This document shows, in pieces, positions 49,811 to 60,860 of a stretch of 64,000 nt of DNA; the first letter of the stretch is position 1; every line of letters begins with the position of its first letter. The notes below the pieces were generated by a model. That model was not told the origin of the DNA, did not search any database, and saw nothing but the letters and a program-made list of their open reading frames with translations. The stretch is from Ptiloglossa arizonensis (taxonomy: Eukaryota > Arthropoda > Insecta > Hymenoptera > Colletidae). The DNA is taken from NCBI RefSeq assembly GCF_051014685.1, contig NC_135060.1, positions 5,394,001 through 5,458,000 on the forward strand. The letters are read 5' to 3'. The translations under genes and the position numbers were made by a program.

Positions 49811-50429
49811 ACTTTTCGTCGAGACGCGCGAAAAATTTGTTCGAGAAACGTACGTTCGAGATAGAATTAGGGGCGAATTGATCTCGAATTGTCGTTAAGG
49901 AACTGTGTATCCGTTTTATCGTTTCACGTGTGTTACGAACATCGAGAAAGGGTAGAGGAATTACGTTCACTCGCGTGGCATCGCATTCCTTTTAACCAGA
50001 GATCGATTTTTCTTTCTTCCAACGAAACACAAGGATACGCATTATCATCGCGGCTACGACACAGTCATTACGAACAACCACGACTAATACGAGGGTGTCC
50101 CAGAAAATATTGCGCATTTTAGTCACTTTGCCTCGTGGGTATTTTTAAACCGTCTCTCGTATCGAAGTGTACGCATTAATATATTGTTGGGAAGCTCTTT
50201 CTGCGCTGATTACGAAAATGTATCTTGCATTCGTTCGCGTTTTCATTGCTCGTTTCGTTTATTTTTAGAGACGAGTCGCGAAAAAAAAAAAAAAATTAAA
50301 AGTTTCGACGCTTTCGCGCAGGGCCGCCTCGTGCAGGTGAGCCAGGTTGTTCACCGCATAAGGGTGGCTAATCAACAGGGCAGCATTTATATCGATTAGT
50401 TGAAAGTTAAAATTCCGTTTTTAACGACA

Positions 50430-50463
50430 ACATATATATATGTATGTGTGTGTATATATATAG
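50430..50463. repeat. TA/TG simple repeat
   Basis: Alternating TATATA and TGTGTG. Confidence 0.85.
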
Positions 50464-50468
50464 ATATT

Positions 50469-50560
50469 GAGTAGTATCGTTACAAAGTAATTTGACAATA
50501 GAGTAAAGGTTGGACTATTATTTTTCAGGAGCTAATAACATACGTATATAATTTTATATA
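50469..50560 (+). repeat. direct repeat, copy 1
   Basis: GAGTAGTATCGTTACAAAGT, then AGTAAAGGTTGGACTATTAT recur at 50987-51080 with small changes. Spacing between copies is 518 nt. Confidence 0.75.
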
Positions 50561-50986
50561 TATGTAATAATAATAATAATTTTGTTAACGAGAGAATTTA
50601 ATAGTATAAGATCATAATTTTAGGAAATTTATCACGAAATTCTTGATCGCCTTCCTCTTCGAATTGCAGGTGAAATAATTTTCTAGTTATCGTTTCTTTC
50701 GCATTTCGTTATAACTTTTTAATACAGTATTTACGGTCCAATATTTACGACACTCTTGGTTCATTTTCAAGCAAGAGTGCACGGCAAGACACCGTGGCGA
50801 AAATTTATCATCGAGACCTGTGAGACACCCTGTGTGTACGTTGTCCCGGTGATCGTGGCGCAACCGAGAAAGTAGGGACACTTGGCGCGAAAATAAATCG
50901 TAAATAATAATAACGGGGGGTTAAATTACTTTTGCTCTCGAAGATGGTCAACGTGTACGGCCGAAAGTATTCGATCGCTCGTTATC
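50561..50986. other. spacer between direct repeats; no gene seen
   Basis: AT-rich, with a TAA/TAATAA tract. No transposase or other recognisable product lies between the two repeats. Confidence 0.55.
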
Positions 50987-51080
50987 GAGTAGTATCGTTA
51001 CGAAGTAATTTCACAACGGAGCAAAGGTTCGATTATTATTTTCCAGAAGTTAACAACGTACCTGTGTAATTTTACCGTTT
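50987..51080 (+). repeat. direct repeat, copy 2
   Basis: Partner of 50469-50560. The similarity is only about 90 nt, and the flanks lack LTR features (no TG..CA ends, no primer-binding site seen). Confidence 0.75.
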
Positions 51081-52099
51081 CCACGAAAGTAAATGTTTGC
51101 GTTAAAAATATATTTAATAACAAAACCGTGACTGTACTCCCTCGATAAGTAGAAATAAATTTGTATCGTATCGGACGTACGATCAAATATTTTTCAACGT
51201 ATGTACGATCGAGGAGTGAATTTTTTTTCGAGTTCGCACAGAAAGCAACAAACGGAAACTCGGAGATCCAATTTGTTCGACGATACTCGGGAGTCTCGTG
51301 CTTGTTAATTCGTTCGTTTCTTATTCAAAGAATATCCATTATCCTTTCACCGTTGCTTAAACATTTAATTCCGTTCTCGTTTAATTGTCCTTCCACGTAT
51401 CAATTTACAATCAAAGCGTACTCGTGTCCAAAAATATAACGAAAATATTCTTGCCAGATAATCGACCATTCGTTCCTACAGTACCTAACTGTAATCGTCG
51501 AACCGGAAAGAAAATTATTTCTCCGAAAGTAGCATTCTCGGTCTTAAAAACAAACCCATGAAAATCCATCGGGTATATTCCTCGATCTCCTGGTCGTTCA
51601 ATCGTACCGATATTTTATAAACGAACGCTAACGAAACGGTGTCCCGTTGAGATCAATTCCACCGTCTGGGATCTAACTGTAGAGAAGGTTCGCAGCGGTG
51701 CGCAGAAACGATTCGCCGTGTCTGGTGCAATTAGTCGAGTGGGTGCACGGCTCGGAAGATTTTCAAGGTCGTGTTTCTCGGCAACGAACGATCCTAGGTG
51801 AAAACGTCGTTCGAGGTTCTCGATTCACTTTTGCTCTTCGAATCCGTCCGGATGGTTCGCATCGTTCGACGAGAGCCCTGTGTACGTTTTCTACGCGTAG
51901 CTATCGGCTCCCCCGTAGAAGCGATACGCGTTGCAAGGGGGTTTGACCATCGACGGGTGGAGGGTGCGATGGCGGTCGGTTCGATCGATTTTTCGTATTT
52001 CCGTGTATCGATACGGCGGTCATTCTCCGCTAGCCCTGGCGTCCCCTCTAAGTGGATTATCATCGGGATTTCGAGCGTCGGGCTTTGACGTAACGAGAA
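51081..52099. other. no gene seen
   Basis: AT-leaning sequence grading into CG-rich sequence from about 51690. Overlapping open frames on both strands are compositional. Confidence 0.55.
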
Positions 52100-52215
52100 C
52101 GGAGGCGAGCCGAAGGCAAGGCGCATGTCGATGCTCAAGGCAGCCAATGTACCGGTTGAAATATTAAACGGGAGCAAAGACCCTGTTCTCGTGCACCACG
52201 TAGCCGTGGTTCAAT
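52100..52215. promoter_or_regulatory. candidate conserved non-coding element
   Basis: A short complex stretch (GATGCTCAAGGCAGCC, TTGAAATATTAAACGGG, CAAAGACCCTG, CACCACGTAGCC) directly left of a G-rich tract (52230-52330). No domain in any frame. Confidence 0.3.
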
Positions 52216-52911
52216 TTCTGCGCCAGAGGCGGTCGAACACACCGACCGGGAGCGGCGAAGCGGGTGTGGAGGGGACGAACCGGTGGGTAGCGGGCGAACG
52301 GGACGGGGGCGGGGTGGGGGGTGGGCCGAATGAAAATAGACGACGACACGGGGATGGTGGGGCAGCGGTGCGAAACGGAGGGTATACGGCGAGGGTTAGG
52401 ATTTCGATGGCACTGGTAGCGACATCTACATTCCGCGACCAGCTGCAAGGGTGCAAAAAGAAAGAGGCACCCCCGGGGCCGGCGCGTGCGCAACGATGAA
52501 ATCACGGTTGTGTACGTCGGTGTTCGCCACCCCCCACCCCACCCCACACACCCCCTAGACACGGGGCGAAACTTTCGAGCCGTTTTGCACCACCCGGCTG
52601 ACGGATGCTGCCCACGGGCTTCTTCTATCGGTTTCGTGTGTAACTTTCCTGCATCAACGAATGGTACGCGTCGCGCTTATTAATCAATAATTCGGCTCCT
52701 CTTGAAATATTTGACCAACCGTCACCGGCACACGTTACGACAATCGCCGCGGACCCGGCGAAAAACACTACCGCGAACGTCGCTACGCAAATACGTGCAT
52801 TCAACCACTGTGCACGTATACGCGTACACGTGGACGTTTCTATATATGTGCGTTTATCTATCCACGTATATATATATATATATGTGTGTGTTTATCTATC
52901 CACGGTTGCGT
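52216..52911. other. GC-rich non-coding DNA
   Basis: G-rich then C-rich runs (52299-52325, 52530-52560), then TATA/TGTG simple sequence. The long Arg/Pro-rich open frames are compositional. Confidence 0.5.
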
Positions 52912-52920
52912 ACGTATATA

Positions 52921-53016
52921 CGTATAGATGTGTGTATATACGTATATATGTACGTGTGTATGTATATACGTATAGATGTGTGTATATACGTATATATGTA
53001 CGTGTGTATGTATATA
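52921..53016. repeat. perfect two-copy 48-bp tandem repeat
   Basis: Two identical 48-nt units (start CGTATAGATGTGTGTATATA) in a TATA/CGTA/TGTG simple region extending roughly 52866-53025. Perfect identity suggests a recent duplication. Confidence 0.9.
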
Positions 53017-53025
53017 TATATTCTT

Positions 53026-53691
53026 TTTGCGCCACGGAGGTCGAAAGTTGCACACCGGCGCGCACGGATTCCAATATTCGAACCGAGTCGAAACGGTCGA
53101 ACATATTGGTCTTTAGGAGACAAATTTATGTATATATATGTTTCTTTTTTTTTTGGTTAATAGAAGCTCTCGCAAACGGAATCTTTAATTAGCGAAGATT
53201 ATTCCTCCCGAGGACGGTTATTTGGCGAAATTATTGTTTTCCCACGGAATTATCAATTCGCAGAGAACGTGGAAACGTTAACGCACGATTTTCGTGCGAG
53301 TAATTTGAAGAATTTAAAATTGTAGAAATTTGAGAATTTGAAGAATTGTGGTTCGGGTAGTCGTTTTTACGAAACGGTTCCGAAAAATATTTTTTCGAAA
53401 ATTATTAGAATATTTTCTTAAATGCGTTGAAAGAAAGTATCGAGGTATCTTCTTCGGTTTCGTTTAAGAACAATTTGCCACTTTATCGAACCGTTACGCG
53501 ATCAGAATTCGCGTCGAGCTTCTTTTACTATTATTGAAATAATTAAATAATAAATGAAACTCGAGCTTTGCGACTCCGTAAAATCAATAGATTACCGTAG
53601 TACCAACCGATCGGTCTTCAGACACGAATTGAAGTTAAACGATTAACTCCGAAGTAAAATAAAATACATCCAAGTTTTCAATATCCATATA
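53026..53691. other. no gene seen
   Basis: AT-rich with GAATTTGAAGAATT-like simple sequence near 53305-53347. Confidence 0.55.
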
Positions 53692-53818
53692 CCAGCTTGT
53701 CGTTTCGTTTTCAAAAATGGAGAATATATAATTTAATAAAATGTTTGTACACTCTAAAAAAGAATCGTGTTTCATTTTCGTAAAAAAAAGAAACGAAACG
53801 ATTTCCAAAGAACTCAAT
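53692..53818 (+). mobile_element. MITE-1 copy 6
   Basis: GTTTTCAAAAATGGAGAATA, TAATTTAATAAAATG, TTTGTACACTC, GTGTTTCATTTTCG and a CAATAA end. Same orientation as copies 1 and 3. Confidence 0.75.
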
Positions 53819-55762
53819 AATTGTACTGTATGTATAATTGTATTGTACGATACATTGAATATTGCACGTGCATGCATACAAGAATGCACCGATGCGAGGG
53901 AAATCGTTTCAATGTTCTCGTTTCGAAAATTTCCAACGGAAAAAATTAAAAATAATGCCACTTCTAACGTCGATGACTACTACCGTCTACTGTACTACCA
54001 TCTTCGTTGATAATAACAAATGAAAGTATACCCGTACGCGATACCACGAGGCTTAAAGTAACACCGTATAAAATCATTGGGACAGAAAGGATAAAGATCG
54101 GAAGGAGTTTCGTTCGTTACAAAAGAATGGTATACACAGGAAGAGATATCCAAGAAGAATGAGAGCACGTTCGAATAGTACGCGGACGGTATAGCGTTCG
54201 GGTAACAGAACTTCGAATAATGGAGGTTTTATTGTACCCTGTAAGTACACCGAATAAAAGATTTCTACGAACATCGCTCAATTCAACCGAAATGGTTCGG
54301 AAGCATTAAATTGATTCAAGTTCCAAGTGCGCACGCGTGCACTCGTCCGGTGTTTGTCTGATACTCGTAACAGTTTGTACACCGCGGACAACATCGAAAA
54401 TATCGGACACTTTAACGATTGAGCGCGAAAAACAGACCACGCGAACCGGTGGAGAACAATCCATTTTCTAATTCGTTCGAGCTCGGATCGTTTATCGCGC
54501 GTCTCGCGACACTTGGAGGGACTCCGTCGAGGGAACCTCGATACTTGTTCGCGCGCACGCTTCCCGATCGCGCGTATCGTGACGGTTTTCTTTTTTTTTT
54601 GTTTCAAGCTCTCTCCGCCGGCTTGTGTGAAATATTTTCGACCGGGCATCGGGTAAACAAAGCGCGGCGCGCGAGATAAATCGCGCAAACAAGTAATTTC
54701 GTATTATCCACGGATACGGGAAGCCCCGTCGGGTGTAATAAATAATAACGCGCTATAAACATTCAAAGAACGATCTTACGCGAGTCGAGCGGATGGGATT
54801 TATTTATTTATTTGTTTTTCTTTTTTTTTTTTCATTTTTTCATTTTTTTTCGCTTTTTTCTTTCGTCCACGTCGTAAATATTCCCACGGCGGAACGAGTA
54901 AATCGAGCTTGTGATTTTGACGAGGCGGATTGTCCTTTGCGCGAGTTACGCGAAAATCTGATGGGAGAGTGTCGACGTTTCGGGTAAAAAGTTAGGTGAA
55001 CGCGTACCGGGTGTTTCGGACCACGGTTCGCCGATTTTGCGTGTGAAAATTAATCGAACGTATAAAAAAAAAAAAAAAAGAAAAATAGAATAAAAGTTTT
55101 CAGCGATTTTTCGAGAAAATCGACCGCGAGAATTGTTTCGCCGCGAGACCCACCGGCCCACCGTGACTCCTCGTTGTTTCTACTTGCGCGTTGGTGCACG
55201 AGTATATATCTGTTTTTCGTCCATCGCGTTATCTTCTAACTAGTTAGAAACAATCGAAGCGGATAATACCGCGGCGCCGTTGATGTTTACAAACACCGAC
55301 GCGAGTGGAAATAATGGCCAATGGAGAGACGCGTTCGTCGGCTTGGTAATGAATCGCCCGCGTAACCGAGAAATATCCTACGTCGATTTTCACGAGTCGC
55401 GAAGCCTCGTCGGAGGTAAAATTTCGAAATAAAATACATCCACCGTTCTCGATTTATTTATTCTCGCGCGGGAAAATACTCTCTCTGAACCTCTTGACGC
55501 GGATCGTATCGTTTCGTCGCGTACTCGGCTACGACGTGATCCGTACGTTTCGTCGGTTTCGTCTATTTCTCTTTCATTATCGTGCATTTGTTTATTTCTC
55601 TTCGAGAAATTCTATTACATTCGTTACGAACGTGGACCGTTGAGATTTTCCATCGCTAGACGGTATCCGAACGATGAAAAATATTGCATTTGGTATCCAC
55701 CGTCTCCGCTTTTAACTTCTCGAACAACGATATTTTCCGCCCCGCTCCTTTGTCTATGCACA
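53819..55762. other. no gene seen
   Basis: T runs at 54590-54600 and 54821-54848 and an A run at 55065-55078. A perfect 16-bp palindrome, TTCTAACTAGTTAGAA, lies at 55234-55249, next to complex DNA (55250-55380) with GATGTTTACAAACACC, a forkhead-type word. No recognised protein. Confidence 0.5.
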
Positions 55763-56212
55763 ATGAACGAAAGTGTGTCGTATAAAAGCGTTGTTACGGT
55801 TTCAGACGTCTATTTCGAAAATACAAACACTCGTGTACGGTTTGTACATACAAAGAATAAAGAATTGCGGAGAAACGCGGGAAAATTAAATCCAATGTTA
55901 CAATTGTGGAAAACGGACGTTACGTGGGATGATTATTATTATTATTCGTCAAAGTACACGCGCGAGGCTATCGCGAGTAAATTTAACGTTGATCCACAAA
56001 CTATCGACAACGATTCTCGAACAGAGACACACTGTACCACGCCAACTCGGTTCAACGTTACGGTCCTCTTTATATTTCCCATTCTGGGCCTACGTGACCC
56101 AAGTCGGGATGTTATGGCCGTCTCGGGGGATGCGAGAGACGTGGACCGGGATAAATATTATCCGTTCACGAGAAGAAGGCACAACCTGTTTACATCCTCG
56201 CTTCGTTCGTAG
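55763..56212 (+). CDS. unassigned 149-codon open frame (probably not a gene)
   Basis: Starts ATG 55763 (MNESVSYKSVV) and stops at 56212. It contains a run of tyrosines from an ATT-like simple repeat (55929-55945) and no domain I know. Its last 50 nt are the 44-bp motif that recurs in other frames and in reverse elsewhere, which argues against coding. Listed only because it is one of the longest ATG frames outside tandem repeats. Confidence 0.12.
   Translation: MNESVSYKSVVTVSDVYFENTNTRVRFVHTKNKELRRNAGKLNPMLQLWKTDVTWDDYYYYSSKYTREAIASKFNVDPQTIDNDSRTETHCTTPTRFNVTVLFIFPILGLRDPSRDVMAVSGDARDVDRDKYYPFTRRRHNLFTSSLRS
56160..56205 (+). repeat. 44-bp motif, copy B
   Basis: CCGTTCACGAGAAGAAGGCA followed by CAACCTGTTTACATCC, then TCGCTTCG. 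It differs from copy C (reverse strand, 56851-56896) at 5 of 44 positions. Confidence 0.75.
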
Positions 56213-56850
56213 TCCATTACCGCTTCTGCGATCGCAAGTAAAAATCTCTCAAGTCCGAGCCAGAACAAATTCGTAGCGAGATGCATCGGCGTAGGCTTCC
56301 AGAAAAGCCTCGAGTATTTACAAACCGAAAAACTTGCTTACGAATTGGGTGTTACCGGTGATTCTACGAGTAACGAAAAAATGTGTACAATTTAATATTG
56401 CGCGATAATCGTTGATTATCATTAAAAATAATATAAATCCGCTTGTACTCGTTTCGCAGTCGATGTACAAATGAAACAAGATACTCGACGAAGTATTCGT
56501 TGAACCCTGTTAGCAAGATCTCGCAACGCTGGCTACGTTGCACAGTGAATCGAAGCTGAGAAAATGAATAAATAGAAAATTAGTTTCTTCTCGCTGTGAA
56601 TAATTTTTCAACTGTTGACGATCATTACGTGTATTAAATTGTATTCAATTTTTCACCGCGAGCTACTTATCGAATAAGTTTGTAGGATTTACATAGAAAC
56701 GAAATCGTTCTGTTTCTTAATAGCTAACATTTTATTGGAAGGCTACGCCAATGATTCTCTCTCGTTCGATCTCGTTGAGGTCGCTGTTGATCTTCGTCGT
56801 CGTCTTTGGCCAATGGCGATTCTTGCTCGAGATCGACAACGAATTATGGG
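56206..56850. other. spacer between inverted 44-bp motifs; no gene seen
   Basis: AT-rich DNA without a transposase or other recognised product. Confidence 0.55.
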
Positions 56851-56896
56851 CGGAGCGAAGATGTAAACACGCTGTGCCTTCTTCTCGTGGACGGAC
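56851..56896 (-). repeat. 44-bp motif, copy C (inverted)
   Basis: Reverse complement reads CCGTCCACGAGAAGAAGGCA, then CAGCGTGTTTACATCT, then TCGCTCCG. Inverted relative to copy B, about 645 nt apart. Confidence 0.75.
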
Positions 56897-57924
56897 GATA
56901 GACTTTGAATCTCCTTTGTATCGTCATCGTCCGAAAACTTCACCGTTCCAGCGACCAATACTCTTTCGTTGGTTACAATCACCAGCGTAGGGTAGCAGGT
57001 TTCTACGCTCGTTCCCATTCTCCTCTCTCTTACACCTGACACTCAAGCCGTCCATTTGTCCCGTAATTTATGATACTACATAATTGAAAATTTATATTAA
57101 TTTGAACATTTCTCTCGTTGGCATACTACGTTCATTTTACCGTAATCACTTTCGTCGTGCGGAATATTCTTCTCGATCGTGTTTCCTCTTCCTCCATTAC
57201 TTTCAGAACCGATGTTACGCGATTGTTAATCCTCTACGACGGCTCTGTATAATTTTTCCGTAATTTTGTTCCCGGTCCTATTATTTTATCGTACTTTGTT
57301 TAAAACCTGTTTCACGTTTTTCTCAAACACTACCGTTTTCAACCAGGCCTTCCACGAAATCTCCGGAACTACGAATCCGATTTACTTTAAATTTCATAGA
57401 GATATTCCGCACAGAGCGTTCCACAATGTAGCCAACGATTCTTTCGGTACGTTAATTATTTAATTTTTTACAAACATTCAAAGCGATTTTCTTTTGGATA
57501 AAACGATTATTTTCTCTTCAAACTTCGACCGCTTCTACGATTGTTAAAATTTTCGAAAAATCGTAAGCTACATTTCAGATGATAATCTCTGGTTTACGAG
57601 TCGACGATATTTTTGAATTCAAACCTCCCAGTTCTTGTCAACTGTGAAACAATGTTTACATTCATGTTCCCTGAAAAATTAACGCGCGAGTTTTGTCGTT
57701 TTTCATTTAGTAATTACTCGGAGAAAAACATTCGCAAAGTTCACCCATTTCTAGACGTCTGGGACCGGTGTCCCGTACGTCGTACTTCGTAAAATTACCT
57801 CGAGTGAAACAAGGCGATCGGTTTTCGGAGGTGGGGGTCAGGTGTAAGAATCGTGTTCGAGGAAAATGCAGACGTTTCGTAACAATGGGGTAACTTTTTC
57901 TACCTTAATCCCTCGTTTAATTAG
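56897..57924. other. no gene seen
   Basis: AT-leaning non-coding DNA. A 99-codon reverse frame over 57042-56743 crosses the motif copy and has no recognised domain. Confidence 0.55.
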
Positions 57925-58085
57925 TCGAGCGGTGCGTGAATATCCCTGGCAGACGTACCGTAAAAATGGAACGTACATCGTATGGTAAACCCAACGGTTG
58001 AAATGTCCTAATAATGTTGGAACCCAATTAGGTGTTACCGCTTACCTATGCTCGTTGAATTAGCAGGAAGGTAAATTACGCGTAC
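57925..58085. promoter_or_regulatory. candidate enhancer
   Basis: Complex stretch with AATGTCCTAATAATGTTGG, CCCAATTAGGTG, TACCGCTTACC and TTGAATTAGCAGG. Several ATTA/TAAT homeodomain cores lie in about 90 nt. Free of simple sequence. Function is inferred. Confidence 0.35.
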
Positions 58086-58612
58086 TCGGTCGAGTCATTC
58101 CGGTACTTCTAAATTTATATATCCGTTGTCGTTATCGCGGCTCTATTTTCGTCAAGTTTCGAACGTTCGTTACTCGACTCGTCCTTTCTTCGATGACAGC
58201 TGTCGTTTGGTAACGTTCGCGGGAGACACGCGATTTCCTTTATTCGCGTCCTACGTAAACGTCGTCTAATTCAATTCCTCCCCTCGATAATTCGATTGTT
58301 CGATCATCGAACCGATACTCGCTTTCGAACGCTTCCACGAAAATCGTGCGAAGAGTCTCTGTTCGAAAAAAAAAAGGAATCACTCGAAGAGAAATATTCA
58401 ACAACGAGGAAAACTAGGAACGTGTTTCCAGGAGCTTCCCACAAAATGAAAAGTAAAGTTATACCCCACGGTGGTGAGTTTTATAAACGACATCGTCGTA
58501 CACTGTTGACCCACGCGTCCGATTGCTACGCTCGCTCGACCGCACTATCGTTTTGCACGCAATGTTATCCGAATCCAGTCTGGAAACTAAAATCTACCAA
58601 TCACGTTTCTAA
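58086..58612. other. no gene seen
   Basis: Ordinary CG-rich non-coding DNA. Confidence 0.5.
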
Positions 58613-59240
58613 ATATCGGCTTGTCCGATAAGTTTCGTCGTTCGATGAAACTTATTCAACGGTACTGTGTAGTACAATACTGGATCGTTCGATAAGTTTC
58701 GTCGTGCGATGAAACTTATCGAACAGTACCACGTAGTACGATGCTAGATCGTTCGATAAGTTTCGTCGTTCGTAAGAAATGAAGCTTAAAGCGATGAACT
58801 CGGATCATTATCGCAACCTTTCGGATCAGCTGGATGTAAAAATTCGTGAGAAAGATCTGGTTTACGGAAGAGAAACATCATTTCTCATCGAGACAACGCA
58901 CCCTCTCGCACAACTCGAAAAACCATGGTGAAAATCAGTGAATTAAAGTACGAATTGTTGCAACGGCCACTCCATTCGCCAGATTGAGTTCCCTCTGACT
59001 TCCAGTTGTTCTCACATTTGAAAAAGTTCATTCGTGGGAGACGATTCTCATCGAACGAAGAGATAACAGCAACCGTGGATGGATCTTGCTTCGGGGATGG
59101 AATTCATAAATTGGAACATCACTGGAACGAACGTGTCCAAGTTCGGAGAGAGTGTACCGAATAATAAAATGTATCTCGAACCGTGAAATCGTGTATTTCT
59201 TATCGAACGACGAAACTTATCGAACGATCCGTTACGAGTT
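58613..59240 (+). mobile_element. mariner element remnant
   Basis: The left end carries three tandem palindromic terminal units (CGATAAGTTTCGTCG at 58626, 58690 and 58754, period 64). The right end (59197-59233) is the inverted match, CGAACGACGAAACTTATCG then AACGATCC. Between them lies only the C-terminal part of the transposase, so most of the element, including the N-terminal DNA-binding region and the first catalytic Asp, has been lost. Confidence 0.8.
58886..59164 (+). pseudogene. mariner transposase C-terminal fragment
   Basis: Ninety-two codons read HRDNAPSRTTRKTM, KISELKYELLQRP, SPD-stop-VPSDFQLF, LKKFIRG, SSNEEI and HHWNERV, the signature order of mariner transposases (HDNAPSHTA...SPDLAPSD..LF..L). 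The catalytic Asp codons are 58892 and 58997, exactly 34 residues apart as in the DD34D family, so both are kept. A TGA (58985-58987) replaces the Leu of SPDLAPSD. Upstream similarity (QLD...IREK, from 58827) is in another frame, showing a frameshift. Enzymatically dead. Confidence 0.85.
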
Positions 59241-59329
59241 GTAGGTATGTTCCTCGATAACGAAGTAGCATCGTTTTTCTTCGGGATTCGGCTCGGAAGG
59301 GGAAATCTCCGTGTGTAACTACCCCGTTG
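59241..59329. other. short unannotated gap
   Basis: No feature seen. Confidence 0.5.
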
Positions 59330-59560
59330 CTTAAATTAATATCGAGGTGGTCGGTAAAACGGTTTCGGCTGCATAAAAGGAGCCTTTGATACGGCTACGA
59401 GACCCACCGATTTCGTTTGTGGACTTCATTCGAATAATATAGCGCGCGAGTGGTACGGTCAGCGAACCGCGGTGCTCGAGTGGGCGGCTCGGTTATCTAA
59501 AACGGTGCCCACCGTGGCCTTTGATAACTCATTACGATGTCAATTATAAATCCCCACCCC
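59330..59560. promoter_or_regulatory. candidate enhancer with two identical TCF-type sites
   Basis: CCTTTGATA occurs at 59383-59391 and 59518-59526, same strand, 135 nt apart. This is the core word bound by TCF/Pangolin, the nuclear effector of Wnt signalling. The surrounding DNA (TTGCTTAAATTAATATCG, GTCAATTATAAATCCCC) is complex and includes homeodomain-type words. Function is inferred from sequence words only. Confidence 0.35.
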
Positions 59561-60529
59561 GGGAAATAACCTTATTTCGTTGAACGGGAACGGTGAGAAA
59601 TAGAGACGAAACGTGTCGCGCGAAACGAAAATCGTCTGGAGCGTCGCGATAGTTCTCGAACGATGCGACGATAATTTCGCAGAAAACGATACGACGTCGA
59701 TCGATCGACCGACCGACCGACCGAGGTGGCAAGTTTCACGAATATATTATTGGCATCTACAGCAGGGCCTCCATTAACGCGTGAAATTTTAAGATCTGGG
59801 ACACGAACAATTTCGAAAGTGGATCGTGTCTGGGCTACACCGAAAACAAGTTTCGTAGATGCGCAAAGTAGTTCAAGTAGAACCTCCCGTTCCCTTCAAC
59901 GGTAGGTACCGGCGAAATAATTGAACAGTTACGTGTACAGGGTTAAATTAAACGTAGAACCGAAGAACCAACGGAGGAAATCTATTTTTAACGCGAGTGT
60001 ATTTATTTTTCCATCGAGATACAAGAATGCAGGGCTGAAATGATCGAGCAGTTACGTCTATAAATTTAACGACAAATCCATTTCTACGTCACACATCGAG
60101 TCGCACTGTTTGAACACGGAGCGAAACACGAGGCTGGACTGTCGTCGAGCCTAATCCTTAATGGTAAACAGAGAAAAGAAACAGAAACGATACGAAGAGT
60201 TGAATATTCCGTGTTAAATTAACGTTCTGATATAAACGATTAATTTATACCTCGTAGATCGACGTGTACCAAATTTCATTTTCCCCGTTGCAGATCCCGG
60301 CGAATAATTTTCACAGTTGTTCGCGTTATCGAAGATTCTTCTCGAAACGATTCGAAGATTCAAACGATTAAACGCAACGACCAAAAGAAACGCGTCTCGC
60401 GGATAGTTTTTTTCCCAATCGTTTCACCACCGTTCTATCTTCTCCGTGTCGCTTGTTATTAATGTTTACGACGCGGTGGCCGAAATTGTCGTACGCTGGG
60501 ACATAGCGGGAGCCACGGGGCGTATTATT
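59561..60529. other. no gene seen
   Basis: Contains a CGAC tetranucleotide repeat (59703-59724) and AT-leaning non-coding DNA. Confidence 0.55.
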
Positions 60530-60860
60530 TGAATTCAGTTCGACCAGATTATTCGGTTTGATTAATCAACACACAACACGCCGGTGTCTCAAAAGATAGC
60601 CGGCCCGAGGAGTTATGCGCGCAGGGACAACCATGAGTTATTGCTGTCGCGTTACCGTGGCCTGTTGTTCCATTGTTTCTATTATTACATACGTCAAACG
60701 CGCGAATGAATTATGCATGCCCGGTAAACGCAGAAGTTGATTCGCGGGGCTAACGACATACAGTGCCGATCAAAGATTCGACCGGGCCGTTTGCATTTTG
60801 CCGGTTGTACAGTGCGCGAGGGAAATCGTGGATTTCGGCGTTACGGTTCGAGCGCGGATT
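60530..60860. promoter_or_regulatory. candidate conserved non-coding block
   Basis: The most clearly complex stretch in the right half: GTTTGATTAATCAACAC (palindromic TTGATTAATCAA inside), TAGCCGGCCCGAGG, GGACAACCATGAGTTATTGC, CCATTGTTTC, AATGAATTATGCATGCCC. Homeodomain, SOX-type (CATTGTTTC) and POU-like (TTATGCATG) words are close together. No protein frame is recognised; enhancer function is inferred. Confidence 0.4.

Noticed and set aside
50469..51080. LTR retrotransposon
   Set aside because: The repeats are only about 90 nt, lack TG..CA ends, and no gag/pol sequence lies between or beside them.
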